Origin: Paracoccus alcaliphilus
Lineage (GTDB): Bacteria > Pseudomonadota > Alphaproteobacteria > Rhodobacterales > Rhodobacteraceae
NCBI RefSeq assembly: GCF_028553725.1
Contig: NZ_CP067124.1
Span: 434,001 to 498,000 of the forward strand
Direction: 5' to 3'
DNA length: 64,000 nucleotides
Shown in pieces: positions 52,516-62,110 of this stretch. Numbering within the stretch: position 1 is the first letter of the stretch; the number at the start of each line of letters is the position of its first letter. The notes beneath the pieces are model-generated. The model was given only the letters and a program-made list of their open reading frames with translations. It ran no database searches and was not told where the DNA came from. A program made the position numbers and the translations under genes.

Positions 52516-53840
52516 TGCACCACATGCAAATCGCCCAGCGCGTCTTCAACACGCCGCTGATGGTCGATCCCGCCAAGGCGCTGGCCTTCCTCGCCGGCCT
52601 CGGCCCCCGGATCACCGGCAGCGAGATCAGCGTGGCAGGGCTGGAGATTGCAGCCGAGGATCAGGTTGAAGCCACCCTGCCCGCCCGCGCCTCGCTCTTC
52701 GGAGAGGACCTCGCCCAGCGCCAGGCGCGGAACGGCAGCCAGCCCTTTGCCGTGGTGAACGGCATCGCCGTGATCGAGATCGCCGGCACGCTGGTCCATC
52801 GCGGCGCCTGGATCGGGCAATCCTCGGGCTTGACCTCCTATGAAGGCATCGCGGCGCAGCTTTCGGCGGCGCTGGCTGACCTCGCCATTCGCGGCATCGC
52901 GTTGGATATCGACAGCTTCGGCGGCGAGGTGGCGGGGGCCTTCGATTTGGCCGACCGCATCCGGACGGCCCGGAGCGTGAAGCCGGTCCATGCCTTCGTC
53001 GCCGATCACGCCCTCTCCGCCGGCTATGCCCTGGCCTCGCAGGCCGATCGCATCATCCTGCCCCGCACCGGCGCGGTGGGCAGCATCGGCGTTGTCGCCA
53101 TGCACAGCGACATGAGCGGGGCGTTGGATCAAAAGGGCATCGCCGTGACGCTGATCCATGCCGGCGCCCGCAAACTCGATGCCAACCCGTACCAGCCGCT
53201 GCCCGAATCTGTGCGCGCCCGGATCGCGGGCGAGCTCGAGGATCTGCGCCAGCTCTTTGCCGAGACCGTGGCCGAAGGTCGGGGCCAGCGCCTCGACACC
53301 CAACGCGCGCTGGGCACCGAAGCGGCCGTGTTCCGGGGCGAGGCGGCGGTCTTTGCCGGTCTCGCAGACGAGGTCGCCGATCCGGTCACCGCCTTCCGTG
53401 CCTTCGCCGCCGCGTCCCGCGGCACATCCACCCCCAGAGGAAAGGCTTTCCTGATGACCAATATTCCCGAAGACCATGCCGCACCAACCGCCGCGCCGGC
53501 CGCAAATCCTGCGCCGGCCGCCAGCCTCGCGCCGGAACCGGCGCCGAAACCGGCGGTCTCAGCGCCCCAGGCGGAAGCGGCACCCTCGCCCGAAGCCATC
53601 CGCGCCGAGGCGGCGGAAGTGGCGCAGGTCTGCGCGCAGGCCGCCCGCCTCGGCGTCAGCATCGACGCCGCCGATGCGCTGACGCGCGGCATCAAGCCCG
53701 AGGCCCTGCGCGCGAAGGTCCTGGCCGATCTCGCTGCTCGCAGCGATGCCGCCGGCATCATCGCCACCGCCCCAGCGGCCGGGGCGAAGGAAAGCCCCAT
53801 CGTGGCGGCGGCAAGGAAATCGGCCGCAACGTCGCGCTGA
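52512..53840 (+). CDS. prohead protease/scaffold (S49, lambda gpC type)
   Basis: 442 residues. Peptidase S49 (ClpP/crotonase fold): ALDIDSFGGEVAGAFDLADR, ADHALSAGYALASQADRI with the likely serine, and GARKLDANPYQPLPE with the likely lysine. After about residue 310 comes an Ala/Pro-rich stretch and a helical C-terminus that would serve as scaffold. The short gap to the next gene (53841-53935) shows no further gene. Confidence 0.92.
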   Translation: MMHHMQIAQRVFNTPLMVDPAKALAFLAGLGPRITGSEISVAGLEIAAEDQVEATLPARASLFGEDLAQRQARNGSQPFAVVNGIAVIEIAGTLVHRGAWIGQSSGLTSYEGIAAQLSAALADLAIRGIALDIDSFGGEVAGAFDLADRIRTARSVKPVHAFVADHALSAGYALASQADRIILPRTGAVGSIGVVAMHSDMSGALDQKGIAVTLIHAGARKLDANPYQPLPESVRARIAGELEDLRQLFAETVAEGRGQRLDTQRALGTEAAVFRGEAAVFAGLADEVADPVTAFRAFAAASRGTSTPRGKAFLMTNIPEDHAAPTAAPAANPAPAASLAPEPAPKPAVSAPQAEAAPSPEAIRAEAAEVAQVCAQAARLGVSIDAADALTRGIKPEALRAKVLADLAARSDAAGIIATAPAAGAKESPIVAAARKSAATSR

Positions 53841-53935
53841 TCCCGGCCCCCGCGACGACAGCGGAAATTACCGTCGCGCAGATCGCCGCGCGCGCAGCGC
53901 AGCGCCCCACTCCTCATCAACCCGGAGACCGAACC

Positions 53936-54316
53936 ATGGCCGTCCTGACGCAACCGCCCGGTATGGGCGATGTCCTCAAATACGAGCTCAACCCGAACTA
54001 CACCCGCGAGGTGGTGACCCTGCTTGCCGGCGCCAGCTACCCGGTCGGCGCGGTGCTGGGGAAGATCACCGCCAGCGGCAAATACACCCTCTCGGCCGCC
54101 ACCGGCGCGGACGGGGCCGAGACCGCCGTCGCGGTGCTGCTTTACGCCTCCGACGCCACGCTGGTCGACGCCACCGGCCTCGTCCTTGCCCGTGGTCCCG
54201 CCATCGTCTCCCGCGCTGGCCTCGTCTTCGACGCCAGCATCGATGACGGCACCAAGACCGCCGCAAAGATCACCGAACTGGCCAGCGCCGGCATCATTGC
54301 CCGTGACAGCGCCTGA
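53936..54316 (+). CDS. head decoration protein (lambda gpD family)
   Basis: 126 residues: LKYELNPNYTREVVTLLAGA, YPVGAVLGKITASGKYTL and VLLYASDATLVDA are the gpD-type (HDPD) beta-tulip pattern. It trims and stabilises the expanded capsid. Located, as expected, between protease and major capsid genes. Confidence 0.9.
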   Translation: MAVLTQPPGMGDVLKYELNPNYTREVVTLLAGASYPVGAVLGKITASGKYTLSAATGADGAETAVAVLLYASDATLVDATGLVLARGPAIVSRAGLVFDASIDDGTKTAAKITELASAGIIARDSA

Positions 54317-54373
54317 CACCGGTCACCCAGCCTGGCCCTGCCGCGCCTTCCCCTCATTCCCCGGAGTCTTCCC

Positions 54374-55396
54374 ATGACCATCACCCGCAACCCGTTCGAT
54401 GCCGGCGGCTATTCGCTGGCCGAGATGACGCAGGCGATCAATATCCTGCCCAATCTCTACACCCGCCTCGGCCAGATTGGGCTGTTCCGTTTCGAAGGCG
54501 TCAGCCAGCGCTCCGTCATCATCGAGCAATATGAGGGCATCCTCAGCCTGCTGCCCTCTGTGCCCCTCGGCGGTCCTGCGACCGTCGGCACGCGCGAAGG
54601 CCGGTCGATGCGTTCCTTCGCACTGCCATGGATCCCGCATGACGATGTGATCCTGCCGGCGGACATTCAGGGGGTGCCGGCGCTGGGGGTCTCGGACGCC
54701 GCCGATCCGCTGGTTGGCGTCATGAGCCGCAAGCTGATGCTGATGCGCCGCAAGCACGCCCAGACCCGTGAATACATGGAGATGAACGCCCTGCGCGGCA
54801 TCGTGAAGGACGGCGCCGGGACGACCCTCTACAACTACTTCACCGAATTCGGCCTGACCCAGATCTCGGTGGATTTCCTGCTCGGCACCGCCGGCACCAA
54901 TGTTCAGGGCAAGGTCCGCGAAGTGCTGCGCGCCATCGAGGACAATCTTTTGGGTGAGGCGATGACCTCTGTCCACGCGCTGGTCAGCCGCGAGTTCTTC
55001 GACAAGCTGATCAGCCATGCCAAGGTGGAAGAAGCCTACAAGTTCTATGCCGCCACCGGCGCCCAGCCCTTGCGCGAGGACATGCGGCGCAATTTCCCCT
55101 TCGCGGGCATCCTCTTCGAGGAATATGCCGGCGCGGTGACGCTCTCCACCGGCGCCCCAGAACGGTTGATCCCTGCAAGCGAAGGTATCGCCTTTCTCTT
55201 GGGAACCATGGACACCTTCACCACCTATGGCGGCCCGGCGAACCTGCTGGAGGCGGCCAATACCATGGGCCTGCCACTCTATGCCCGCCAGCATCTCGAC
55301 GAGAAGGGCCGCTGGATCGACCTGATGACCGAAGCCTCAATCCTGCCGGTCAACAAGCGCCCCCGGCTGGCCGTTCGTCTGCACACGTCGAACTGA
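54374..55396 (+). CDS. major capsid protein (lambda gpE family)
   Basis: 340 residues. NPFDAGGYSLAEMTQAINIL near the N-terminus, RKHAQTREYMEMNALRGIVK in the spine helix and VSREFFDKLISHAKVEEAYK are hallmarks of gpE-like HK97-fold capsid proteins. 57 bp after the decoration gene. Confidence 0.93.
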   Translation: MTITRNPFDAGGYSLAEMTQAINILPNLYTRLGQIGLFRFEGVSQRSVIIEQYEGILSLLPSVPLGGPATVGTREGRSMRSFALPWIPHDDVILPADIQGVPALGVSDAADPLVGVMSRKLMLMRRKHAQTREYMEMNALRGIVKDGAGTTLYNYFTEFGLTQISVDFLLGTAGTNVQGKVREVLRAIEDNLLGEAMTSVHALVSREFFDKLISHAKVEEAYKFYAATGAQPLREDMRRNFPFAGILFEEYAGAVTLSTGAPERLIPASEGIAFLLGTMDTFTTYGGPANLLEAANTMGLPLYARQHLDEKGRWIDLMTEASILPVNKRPRLAVRLHTSN

Positions 55397-55408
55397 CGGG
55401 CAACGCCC

Positions 55409-55723
55409 ATGTCCGTCTTTGCCGCCGCCATGGACCGCATCTTCGCCCATGCCGCCATGGCGGTCCCCGCGCTCTGTATCTCGGCCAGCACGTCGGAGGA
55501 GCGCCCTATCCGGATTATCCCCCGCGCCCCGGATCGCGTCACCGATTTCGGCGCCGGCCGCTTTGTCAGCGATACGATGGCGGTGGATGTGCGCGTCGCC
55601 GACCTGCCGGAACCGCGACCGGGCGATCTGATCGTCATCGGCACGGACAGCCATGTCATCCAGGGAGAGCCACTGCGCGACCGCGAACGGCTGATCTGGA
55701 CCTTGGACCTGCGACCAGCATGA
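55409..55723 (+). CDS. head-tail joining protein
   Basis: 104 residues, MSVFAAAMDRIFAHAAMAVP and GDLIVIGTDSHVIQGEPLRD. Size and position just after the capsid gene fit the gpFII-like head-tail connector group. Its last codon region overlaps the next start (ATGA). Confidence 0.75.
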   Translation: MSVFAAAMDRIFAHAAMAVPALCISASTSEERPIRIIPRAPDRVTDFGAGRFVSDTMAVDVRVADLPEPRPGDLIVIGTDSHVIQGEPLRDRERLIWTLDLRPA

Positions 55724-56346
55724 AGCTGAAGCTCGAGATCACCGATATCGCCAGGCTGATGCAGGCGGAAATCGCCGCTGGCGAAAAGGCTGTGTCTGCC
55801 GCGATCAAGGATGCCGGCACCGGCCTCAAGACCGCCTGGCGCGGCCAGATCAGCGGCGCGGGGCTTGGCCCGCGACTTGCGCGCACCATCCGCTCCGAGA
55901 CCTATCCGAAAGCGCGGCCCAGCCTGAACGCCGCCGCGCTGGTCTGGTCGAAGGCCCCGGTGATCATCTCCGCGCATGATACCGGACCCCTGATCCGGTC
56001 CCGGGGCGGGCTGTGGCTGGCAATCCCGACCGAGGCCGCCGGCAAGGGCCGGCGCGGCAAGCGCCCGACCCCGCAGAAATGGGAGGCCAGGACCGGGCTG
56101 AAGCTGCGCTTCATCCCCCGCCGAACCGGCCCCAGCCTGCTGGTCGCCGAGGGGCGGCTGAACAGCAAGGGTCGCGCCGTGGCATCCCGTTCAAAGACCG
56201 GGCGCGGGCTGACCAGCGTGCCGATCTTTCTCTTGGTCAGGCAGGTCAAGCTGCGCAAGCGGCTCGATCTGGCAAGGGAGGCGGAGCGGGCGGTGAATGG
56301 CCTGCCGGAGAAAATTGTGGCCGGATGGCTCGACGGAAAGGTCTGA
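55720..56346 (+). CDS. DUF6441 family phage protein
   Basis: 208 residues: KLEITDIARLMQAEIAAGEK, IKDAGTGLKTAWRGQISGAG and PIFLLVRQVKLRKRLDLARE. It is basic and is found at the neck position in alphaproteobacterial phages; probably a neck or tail-completion protein. The rest of the late genes resume at 57014 after a toxin-antitoxin module on the other strand. Confidence 0.8.
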   Translation: MKLKLEITDIARLMQAEIAAGEKAVSAAIKDAGTGLKTAWRGQISGAGLGPRLARTIRSETYPKARPSLNAAALVWSKAPVIISAHDTGPLIRSRGGLWLAIPTEAAGKGRRGKRPTPQKWEARTGLKLRFIPRRTGPSLLVAEGRLNSKGRAVASRSKTGRGLTSVPIFLLVRQVKLRKRLDLAREAERAVNGLPEKIVAGWLDGKV

Positions 56347-56361
56347 CCCTCCCTTACCTCG

Positions 56362-56652
56362 TCAATAACCCGCCTCGCGCTGATGGCGCACGGCCAATAC
56401 CACCGCCGTTTCGCCATCAAACCGGTAGAGAGAAACGTAACCGCTGTCGCCAAAGGCGATGAGCCATTCACGGAATTCCGGCTCCATGTCCTCGACCGGT
56501 CGCCCGACGCCAGGTTGATCGCGCAGGATGTTCATGCCCTCGCGGATGGATTTGGCCGCACGGCGGGCGGCATCGGGATTCTTGTCGGCAAGGAAGCGGT
56601 AAAGCCGTTCGACATCTCGCAGTGCCGCGGGCGACCAGATCAGTTGTGGCAT
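56362..56652 (-). CDS. RelE/ParE-family toxin
   Basis: 96 residues: QLIWSPAALRDVERLYRFLA, RDQPGVGRPVEDMEPEFREW and YVSLYRFDGETAVVLAVRHQ are the standard ParE fold marks. It is preceded by the ribbon-helix-helix antitoxin gene, which it overlaps by 13 bp. ParE toxins poison DNA gyrase, RelE toxins cleave mRNA; this one is closer to ParE by eye. Confidence 0.88.
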   Translation of the reverse strand: MPQLIWSPAALRDVERLYRFLADKNPDAARRAAKSIREGMNILRDQPGVGRPVEDMEPEFREWLIAFGDSGYVSLYRFDGETAVVLAVRHQREAGY

Positions 56653-56924
56653 TCAGGAGCTGCCGCGTCTTCGCCTGCTTCCAATCTGGCGAGCCAAGCA
56701 TCGGCTTCGTCATGGGTGACATGCTTGCCAGTCGCCTGATATTCCTGCCACGCCTGAAGCCCCGCCTGACGAAACGCCTCACGCTTCTCTTCGCGCTCGA
56801 CGAACTGCGACACGGCCTCGCGCAGCATCCAATGGGTGGAGCGATCCTTCGCATCCGCCAGCCGCTTGAGGCGGTCGCGGGTATCCTGATCGAGCTTCAC
56901 GGCAACGGGGCGGACGGCATTCAT
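56640..56924 (-). CDS. CopG/ParD-type antitoxin
   Basis: 94 residues: VAVKLDQDTRDRLKRLADAK is a ribbon-helix-helix DNA-binding start, and the C-terminal half (FRQAGLQAWQEYQATGKHVT) would wrap the toxin. First gene of the module. A small palindrome AGGTA-T-TACCT at 56951-56961 upstream may be its operator. Confidence 0.88.
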   Translation of the reverse strand: MNAVRPVAVKLDQDTRDRLKRLADAKDRSTHWMLREAVSQFVEREEKREAFRQAGLQAWQEYQATGKHVTHDEADAWLARLEAGEDAAAPECHN

Positions 56925-57013
56925 CGGGGCGGCTCCGAATGAGTATTCACAGGTATTACCTTTAGCATATCCGTGATGCCCGCAGAAGTCACAATCAAGC
57001 CAAGGCCTGAAAA

Positions 57014-57436
57014 ATGCCCACCATCCGTGAAACCATCGTCGCCACGCTGCATGCGCGGCTGCTGCCGCTTGCCGCCACCGTCCTGCGTGACGAGGTGCTG
57101 CCAGAACGGATCCCGCCTTCGGGGCTGATCATCCTGCGTGACGGCGAGCCGGGGGAACCGGAAGTCACGCTGTCGCCGCTGCGCTACCATTACCAGCACC
57201 GGGCCGAGCTTGAGGTGATCGTGCAGGCCGGAACCGGCCGGGCCAGCGCCTTTGACGCACTGATCGCCGCCATTGGCGCAGCGCTGGCGGCTGACCGGAC
57301 GCTGGGTGGGCTCTGCGACTGGGTCGAGCCGGAGGCCCCGGCCTCGGTCGATCTACCCGTCGAGGGCGCTGCGGCGCTGAAGGCGGCGGTGATCACCGTC
57401 GTGTTGCATTACACCACCACCGGCCCCCTGGCCTGA
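57014..57436 (+). CDS. tail terminator-like protein
   Basis: 140 residues: TIRETIVATLHARLLPLAAT, IPPSGLIILRDGEPGEPEVT and YQHRAELEVIVQAGTGR. Size, fold pattern and place just before the tail tube gene fit the gpU/minor tail terminator group. Resumes the plus-strand late operon after the toxin-antitoxin module. Confidence 0.72.
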   Translation: MPTIRETIVATLHARLLPLAATVLRDEVLPERIPPSGLIILRDGEPGEPEVTLSPLRYHYQHRAELEVIVQAGTGRASAFDALIAAIGAALAADRTLGGLCDWVEPEAPASVDLPVEGAAALKAAVITVVLHYTTTGPLA

Positions 57437-57462
57437 CTCCCCACATTGACAAGAGGTTCCCC

Positions 57463-58407
57463 ATGGCACGCGCACAAGGCGCGCGGTCGCAACTCGCGGC
57501 TGCGTTCGAGACTGTCTATGGCACGGCCCCGGCCGGCGGCTTCACCCGCATGCCCTTCGCGGCATCCACGCTCAGCGCGGAACAGCCCCTGCTCAGTTCG
57601 GAACTGCTGGGCTATGGCCGCGATCCGCTGGCCCCGGTCAAGGATGCGATCACCGCGGATGGCGATCTGACCATCCCCATCGATGCCGAGGCGTTCGGCT
57701 TCTGGCTCAAGGCCACCTTCGGTTCCCCCGTCACCACCGGGGCCAGCCCCGGCCCCTACACGCACAATTTCGAGACCGGCAACTGGACCTTGCCCAGCAT
57801 GGCGATCGAGACCGGCATGCCGGAGGTGCCGCGCTTCGCCATGTATTCCGGTGTCATGGTCAACCAGCTTAGCTGGACCATGCAGCGCTCGGGCCTGCTG
57901 ACCGCCAGCGCGCAGCTTGTGGCGCAGGGTGAGGCGGTCGCCAGCACTTCGCAGGCGGGAACACCCACCGATTACGATTTGCGCCGGTTCGGGCATTTCA
58001 ACGGCTCGATCGAGCGCGACGGGGTGGCGCTGGGCAACGTGATCTCGGCCCAGATCACCTATGCCAACAATCTCGACCGGATCGAGACCATCCGCAACGA
58101 CGGCATGATCGACGGCGCTGATCCGACCATCGCCGCGCTGACTGGTCAGATCGAAGTTCGGTTCGCCGACATGGTGCTGATGAACCAGGCCATCGCCGGG
58201 ACGCCTTGCGAGTTGGAATTCGCCTACACGCTGGCTTCCGGCGAGAGCCTGACCTTCACCGCTCATGCGGTCTATCTGCCCCGTCCCCGCGTCGAGATCA
58301 GCGGGCCGCAGGGGGTGCAGGCCACCTTCGACTGGCAGGCCGCGCGCGATCCGATCACCAGCCGCATGGCGACCATCACCCTTGTCAACAGCATCGAGGA
58401 ATACTGA
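57463..58407 (+). CDS. tail tube protein
   Basis: 314 residues: GARSQLAAAFETVYGTAPAG is the usual N-terminus of this long-tail tube family; the C-terminal part PRPRVEISGPQGVQATFDWQ is also family-like. It forms the tail shaft. 3 bp before the tail chaperone gene. Confidence 0.88.
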   Translation: MARAQGARSQLAAAFETVYGTAPAGGFTRMPFAASTLSAEQPLLSSELLGYGRDPLAPVKDAITADGDLTIPIDAEAFGFWLKATFGSPVTTGASPGPYTHNFETGNWTLPSMAIETGMPEVPRFAMYSGVMVNQLSWTMQRSGLLTASAQLVAQGEAVASTSQAGTPTDYDLRRFGHFNGSIERDGVALGNVISAQITYANNLDRIETIRNDGMIDGADPTIAALTGQIEVRFADMVLMNQAIAGTPCELEFAYTLASGESLTFTAHAVYLPRPRVEISGPQGVQATFDWQAARDPITSRMATITLVNSIEEY

Positions 58408-58410
58408 TCC

Positions 58411-59081
58411 ATGATCCGCCTGAACCTCTCGACCGCCCCGCGCTGGATCGACCTTCTGCCCGGCCTGCGGCTGGAAGTCGCCCCCGTCACCACCGCCATC
58501 ATGGCCTCGGCGCGATCCGATGCCAGTCTCGACAACCTCGACCCGGATGCGCCGAAGGAGGTGCTGGCCGTGGCGATGGCAAAGGCCGTCGCGCGCCAGG
58601 TGGTCACCGGCTGGGAAGGCGTCGGCGATGATGCCGGGGATCCCGTGGGCGTCACGCCCGAGGGCATCGACGCGCTGCTGGATATCTGGCCGGTGTTCGA
58701 GGCGTTTCAGGCCGAGGTTCTGGGGCCGCATCTGGTTCTGGATTCGGAAAAAAACGGCTCCGCGCTCTCGCCGAATGGCACTTCGGCGGGGGCGACCGAT
58801 ACTGCGAATCCTGCACCGGACGATGTGCTGACTGCCCACAGCGCCTGAACGCGCCCGAAACGCACGAAGGCTGGCAGGTCTGGGATCTGACCGGGCGTCT
58901 CAGCGGGCAGACACGAGCAATCCCCGGCGCGGTTCTCGGCTGGGATATGGGCGCGGCTCTGGAAATGGGCCGCGCCCTCGGCATTGCGCCGGTGGCGGTC
59001 GCCGAACTGCTGCCAGTGATCGAGGCCGTGATGATCCGAAAAACCAACGAACAGATCGAAGAGAGCGGCAGGGATGGCTGA
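58411..59081 (+). CDS. tail assembly chaperone with programmed -1 frameshift (G/GT type)
   Basis: The zero-frame product (58411-58848, 145 residues; RLNLSTAPRWIDLLPGLRLE) carries the slippery heptamer A AAA AAC at 58749-58755. Shifting -1 there gives a reading that continues to the TGA at 59079-59081: RLRALAEWHFGGGDRYCESC, then TGRCADCPQRL and ETHEGWQVWDLTGRLSGQ. This is typical of the extended chaperone of related phages, with a C-x2-C-x3-C-x2-C cluster. The downstream frame has no start of its own. Both products would be needed, as for lambda G and GT, to load the tape measure. The tape-measure ATG overlaps the end. Confidence 0.85.
58749..58755 (+). promoter_or_regulatory. -1 ribosomal frameshift heptamer
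   Basis: A AAA AAC in the frame GAA AAA AAC, the optimal X XXY YYZ pattern. The GC-rich sequence that follows could form the stimulatory stem. Confidence 0.8.
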
Positions 59082-61482
59082 GAAAAAAGTCTCCGTTCGG
59101 CTTGTGGCCGAGAACGGCCGGCAGGTCCGCGCGGAACTGGAAGGCGTCGGCGATGGCGGCGCGCGCAGCTTTCAGCGCCTGTCGGCCGAGGTGGACAATA
59201 CCGGCGTCATGCTGCGCCGTCTCGCCAGGATCGCCGCCGGGGTGCTCAGCATCCGGCAGGTGGCGCAATATGCGGACACATGGACCGACCTGCGCTCACG
59301 CGTCGATCTGGCGACCGGGTCGCAGGAGCGCGGCGTGGCCGTCATGGACCGCCTCGCCCAGATGGCCCGGCGCACCTATTCCAGCCTCGAGCAGACCACC
59401 GAGTCGTGGCTGGCGAACAGCACCGCGCTGCGCGAACTCGGCCTCTCGACCCGCGAGAGCCTCGATTTCACCGAAGCGCTGAATAACGCCATGGTGGTCT
59501 CGGGCGCGAAAGCCGAGCGAGCGGCATCGGTCCAAAACGCGCTGTCCAAGGCGATGGCGCTGGGGTCGCTCCAAGGCGTCAATCTGAACACCGTGATCCA
59601 GACCGGCGGGCGGGTGGCGGAACTGCTGGCCGAGGAACTCGGCACCACGGTCTCGGGCCTGCGCGAAATGGGAAAACAGGGCCTGATCACCGGCGACGTG
59701 ATCCGCACCGCGCTGGTCGGCAATCTCGAACTGCTGCGCGAGGAAGCCGACAGCATGCCCGCCACCATCGGCGATGCCTTCACCCTGATCGGCAACGCCG
59801 CCCTGCAACTGGTCGGCACCTGGGATCAGCTTCTGGGCGCATCTTCCATGGTCGCCGATGCCCTGATCCTTCTGGCCGACAACCTCGACCGGCTGGCGTC
59901 GATCGGGATTGCCTTCGCGGCCTTCATGGCCGGGCGCTGGGTTGCCGCTTTCGTCGCGGCGCGGCTGGCGACCTTCTCGCTCGCCACCGCTCTGACCGTC
60001 CTGCGCACCGCCATCATCCGCACCGGCATCGGCGCGCTGATCGTCGCGGCGGGCGAGTTAATCTATTAGTTTTCCTCACTGGTGAAATCGGTAGGCGGCA
60101 TCGGCACCGCGTTCAAACTGCTGTGGGGTGTGGCGAAGGAGAGCGCTGGCCGCATCGGCCTAGCGTTCCAGGCGGCATTCGCCCTGCTAAGCGCGGCATG
60201 GGAGGGCTATCGCGCGCTGGTGTTCACGGTTCTGGATGCCATCGTGAAGGGCACGGTGACCGCCGTTGACCGATATATCGCGGTCTGGGCTGGCGCGTTC
60301 GAGTCGGTCAAGGCGATCTGGGGGGTGCTGCCCGGCACCATCGGCGATTTCGCCTTTCAGGCCGCGAACGGCCTGATCGCCGGCATCGAGGCGATGCTGA
60401 ACGGCGTCGCCACCCGCATCAACAATTTCATCGGCGGCATCAACGCCGCCCTCGCCATGCTGCCGGAATGGGCCGTCGGCGAAGGGGGCGCGCAGATCGG
60501 CCTGCTGGACCCGTTCAACCTCGGCCGGATCAACAATCCCTTTGAGGGCGGTGCGTCCGCCGCCGGCGCTGCTGCCGCGGACGCCTTCGCGACGGCCTTC
60601 GATCAGACCTATGTTCGGTCCCCCGAACTGTTCGGCAATCTCGCAGATGAGGCGGCTGCGGCGGCCGCCGGATATCTGGACGCAGCGGGAGAACTCGCCG
60701 CCGCCACGGTCACGCCGCTGGAAAGCTGGCAGGCCCTGAAGGATGCCGTCATCGCGGTGGGCGAGAAAGGTGCGGATGCGCTGGATGACGCGGCCGATGC
60801 CGCCGACCGCGTGGCCGATGCGATGGACAAGACCAGCGGCGCTGCGGGCCGCGCGGGCACCGCCGGGCGCAAGGCGGGCAAGGACGCGAAGGACGGCGCG
60901 GACGAAGCTCTGCGAAGCTGGGATGCGGTGGCTAAATCGCTGGCCGACTATGCCGAGAAGGCGCGCAATATCGGCGGCGATATCGGCAACGCACTCGTGA
61001 ATGCCTTTCAGAGCGCCGAGAACGCCATCGGCGATTTCGTGAAGAGCGGGAAGCTGAACTTCCGCGATCTGGTCACCTCCATGCTGGCCGATCTGGCCAA
61101 GCTGGGCGCGCGGCGATTTTTGCTCGGCCCCCTGGCTGGTGTTCTGTCCGGGTTCATGCCCGGCCTCGGGGGCATGTCAGCCAGCGTCATGCATTCCGGC
61201 GGCATGGTCGGCGCGGGCGGGTCGAGCCGCATGGTGCCTGCCATGGCCTTCGCCAATGCGCTCCGGATGCACAATGGCGGCTGGGCCGGCCTGCGTTCGG
61301 ACGAGGTGCCTGCGATCCTGCAGAAGGGCGAGCGGGTGCTGTCCCGACGCGAGGCCGCCGGTTACGGCAATTCGGTCACCGTCAACATCACCGCCCGCGA
61401 TGCTGAGTCCTTCCGGCAGTCACGCGCCCAGATCGGGGCCGATATCGCCCGCGCGGTCGCCATGGGCAGGAGAGGCATGTAA
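59074..61482 (+). pseudogene. tail tape-measure gene with in-frame amber codon
   Basis: Two open parts, 59074-60069 and 60070-61482, are in the same frame and separated only by TAG at 60067-60069, within GELIY-stop-FSSLVKSVGG; homologues usually have Gln there. The N-terminal part has NGRQVRAELEGVGDGGARSF and the tail-length-protein block LAQMARRTYSSLEQTTESWL; the C-terminal part has Ala-rich helices and FQSAENAIGDFVKSGKLNFR, VLSRREAAGYGN. If unsuppressed, the tape measure is cut at 331 of about 802 residues, so the phage would be defective; amber read-through is the alternative. Confidence 0.85.
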
Positions 61483-62108
61483 TGGCGTTTCACGAGATCA
61501 GATTCCCGGACAATATCAGCCGGGGCGCGCGGGGCGGGCCGGAGCGGCGCACCCAGATCGTAGAGCTGGCCTCGGGCGATGAGGAACGCAACGCGTCATG
61601 GGCGAACAGCCGGCGGCGCTATGACGTGTCCTATGGCATCCGCCGTGCCGATGATCTGGCGGCGGTTGTCGCCTTCTTCGAGGCCCGGAATGGGCGGCTG
61701 CACGGGTTCCGGTTCAAGGACTGGTCGGATTACAAATCCTGCGCACCATCCGGCACCCCGGCTACGACAGATCAAGTGATCGGCACCGGCGACGGGACCG
61801 AGACAGCGTTCCAGATCGCGAAACGCTACACCTCCGGGGCGCAGTCATGGGTGCGGACGATCACCAAGCCCGTCGCCGGATCGGTGCGGATCGCGCTGGG
61901 CGGGGTCGAACAAGCTGCGGGCTGGGTGATCGATCCGGCCACCGGGATCGTCACCTTTGCCGCCGCCCCCGGCCCCGGCATCGCCATCACCGCCGGGTTT
62001 GAATTTGACGTTCCGGTGCGCTTCGACAGCGATGCGCTGGACGTGACCCTCAACATCGAGCGGCTCGGCTCGATCACCTCAATCCCGCTCGTGGAAATCC
62101 GCCGGTGA
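61482..62108 (+). CDS. DUF2460 distal tail protein (GTA g12-like)
   Basis: 208 residues: FHEIRFPDNISRGARGGPER, VSYGIRRADDLAAVVAFFEA and GRLHGFRFKDWSDYKSC are the DUF2460 (TIGR02217) signature. Its start overlaps the tape-measure stop (TAATG). In gene transfer agents this protein forms part of the distal tail plate. Confidence 0.93.
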   Translation: MAFHEIRFPDNISRGARGGPERRTQIVELASGDEERNASWANSRRRYDVSYGIRRADDLAAVVAFFEARNGRLHGFRFKDWSDYKSCAPSGTPATTDQVIGTGDGTETAFQIAKRYTSGAQSWVRTITKPVAGSVRIALGGVEQAAGWVIDPATGIVTFAAAPGPGIAITAGFEFDVPVRFDSDALDVTLNIERLGSITSIPLVEIRR

Positions 62109-62110
62109 TA

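Noticed and set aside
57409..58839. 476-codon minus-strand open frame
   Set aside because: Antisense of tail terminator, tube and chaperone genes; no start signal or protein family.
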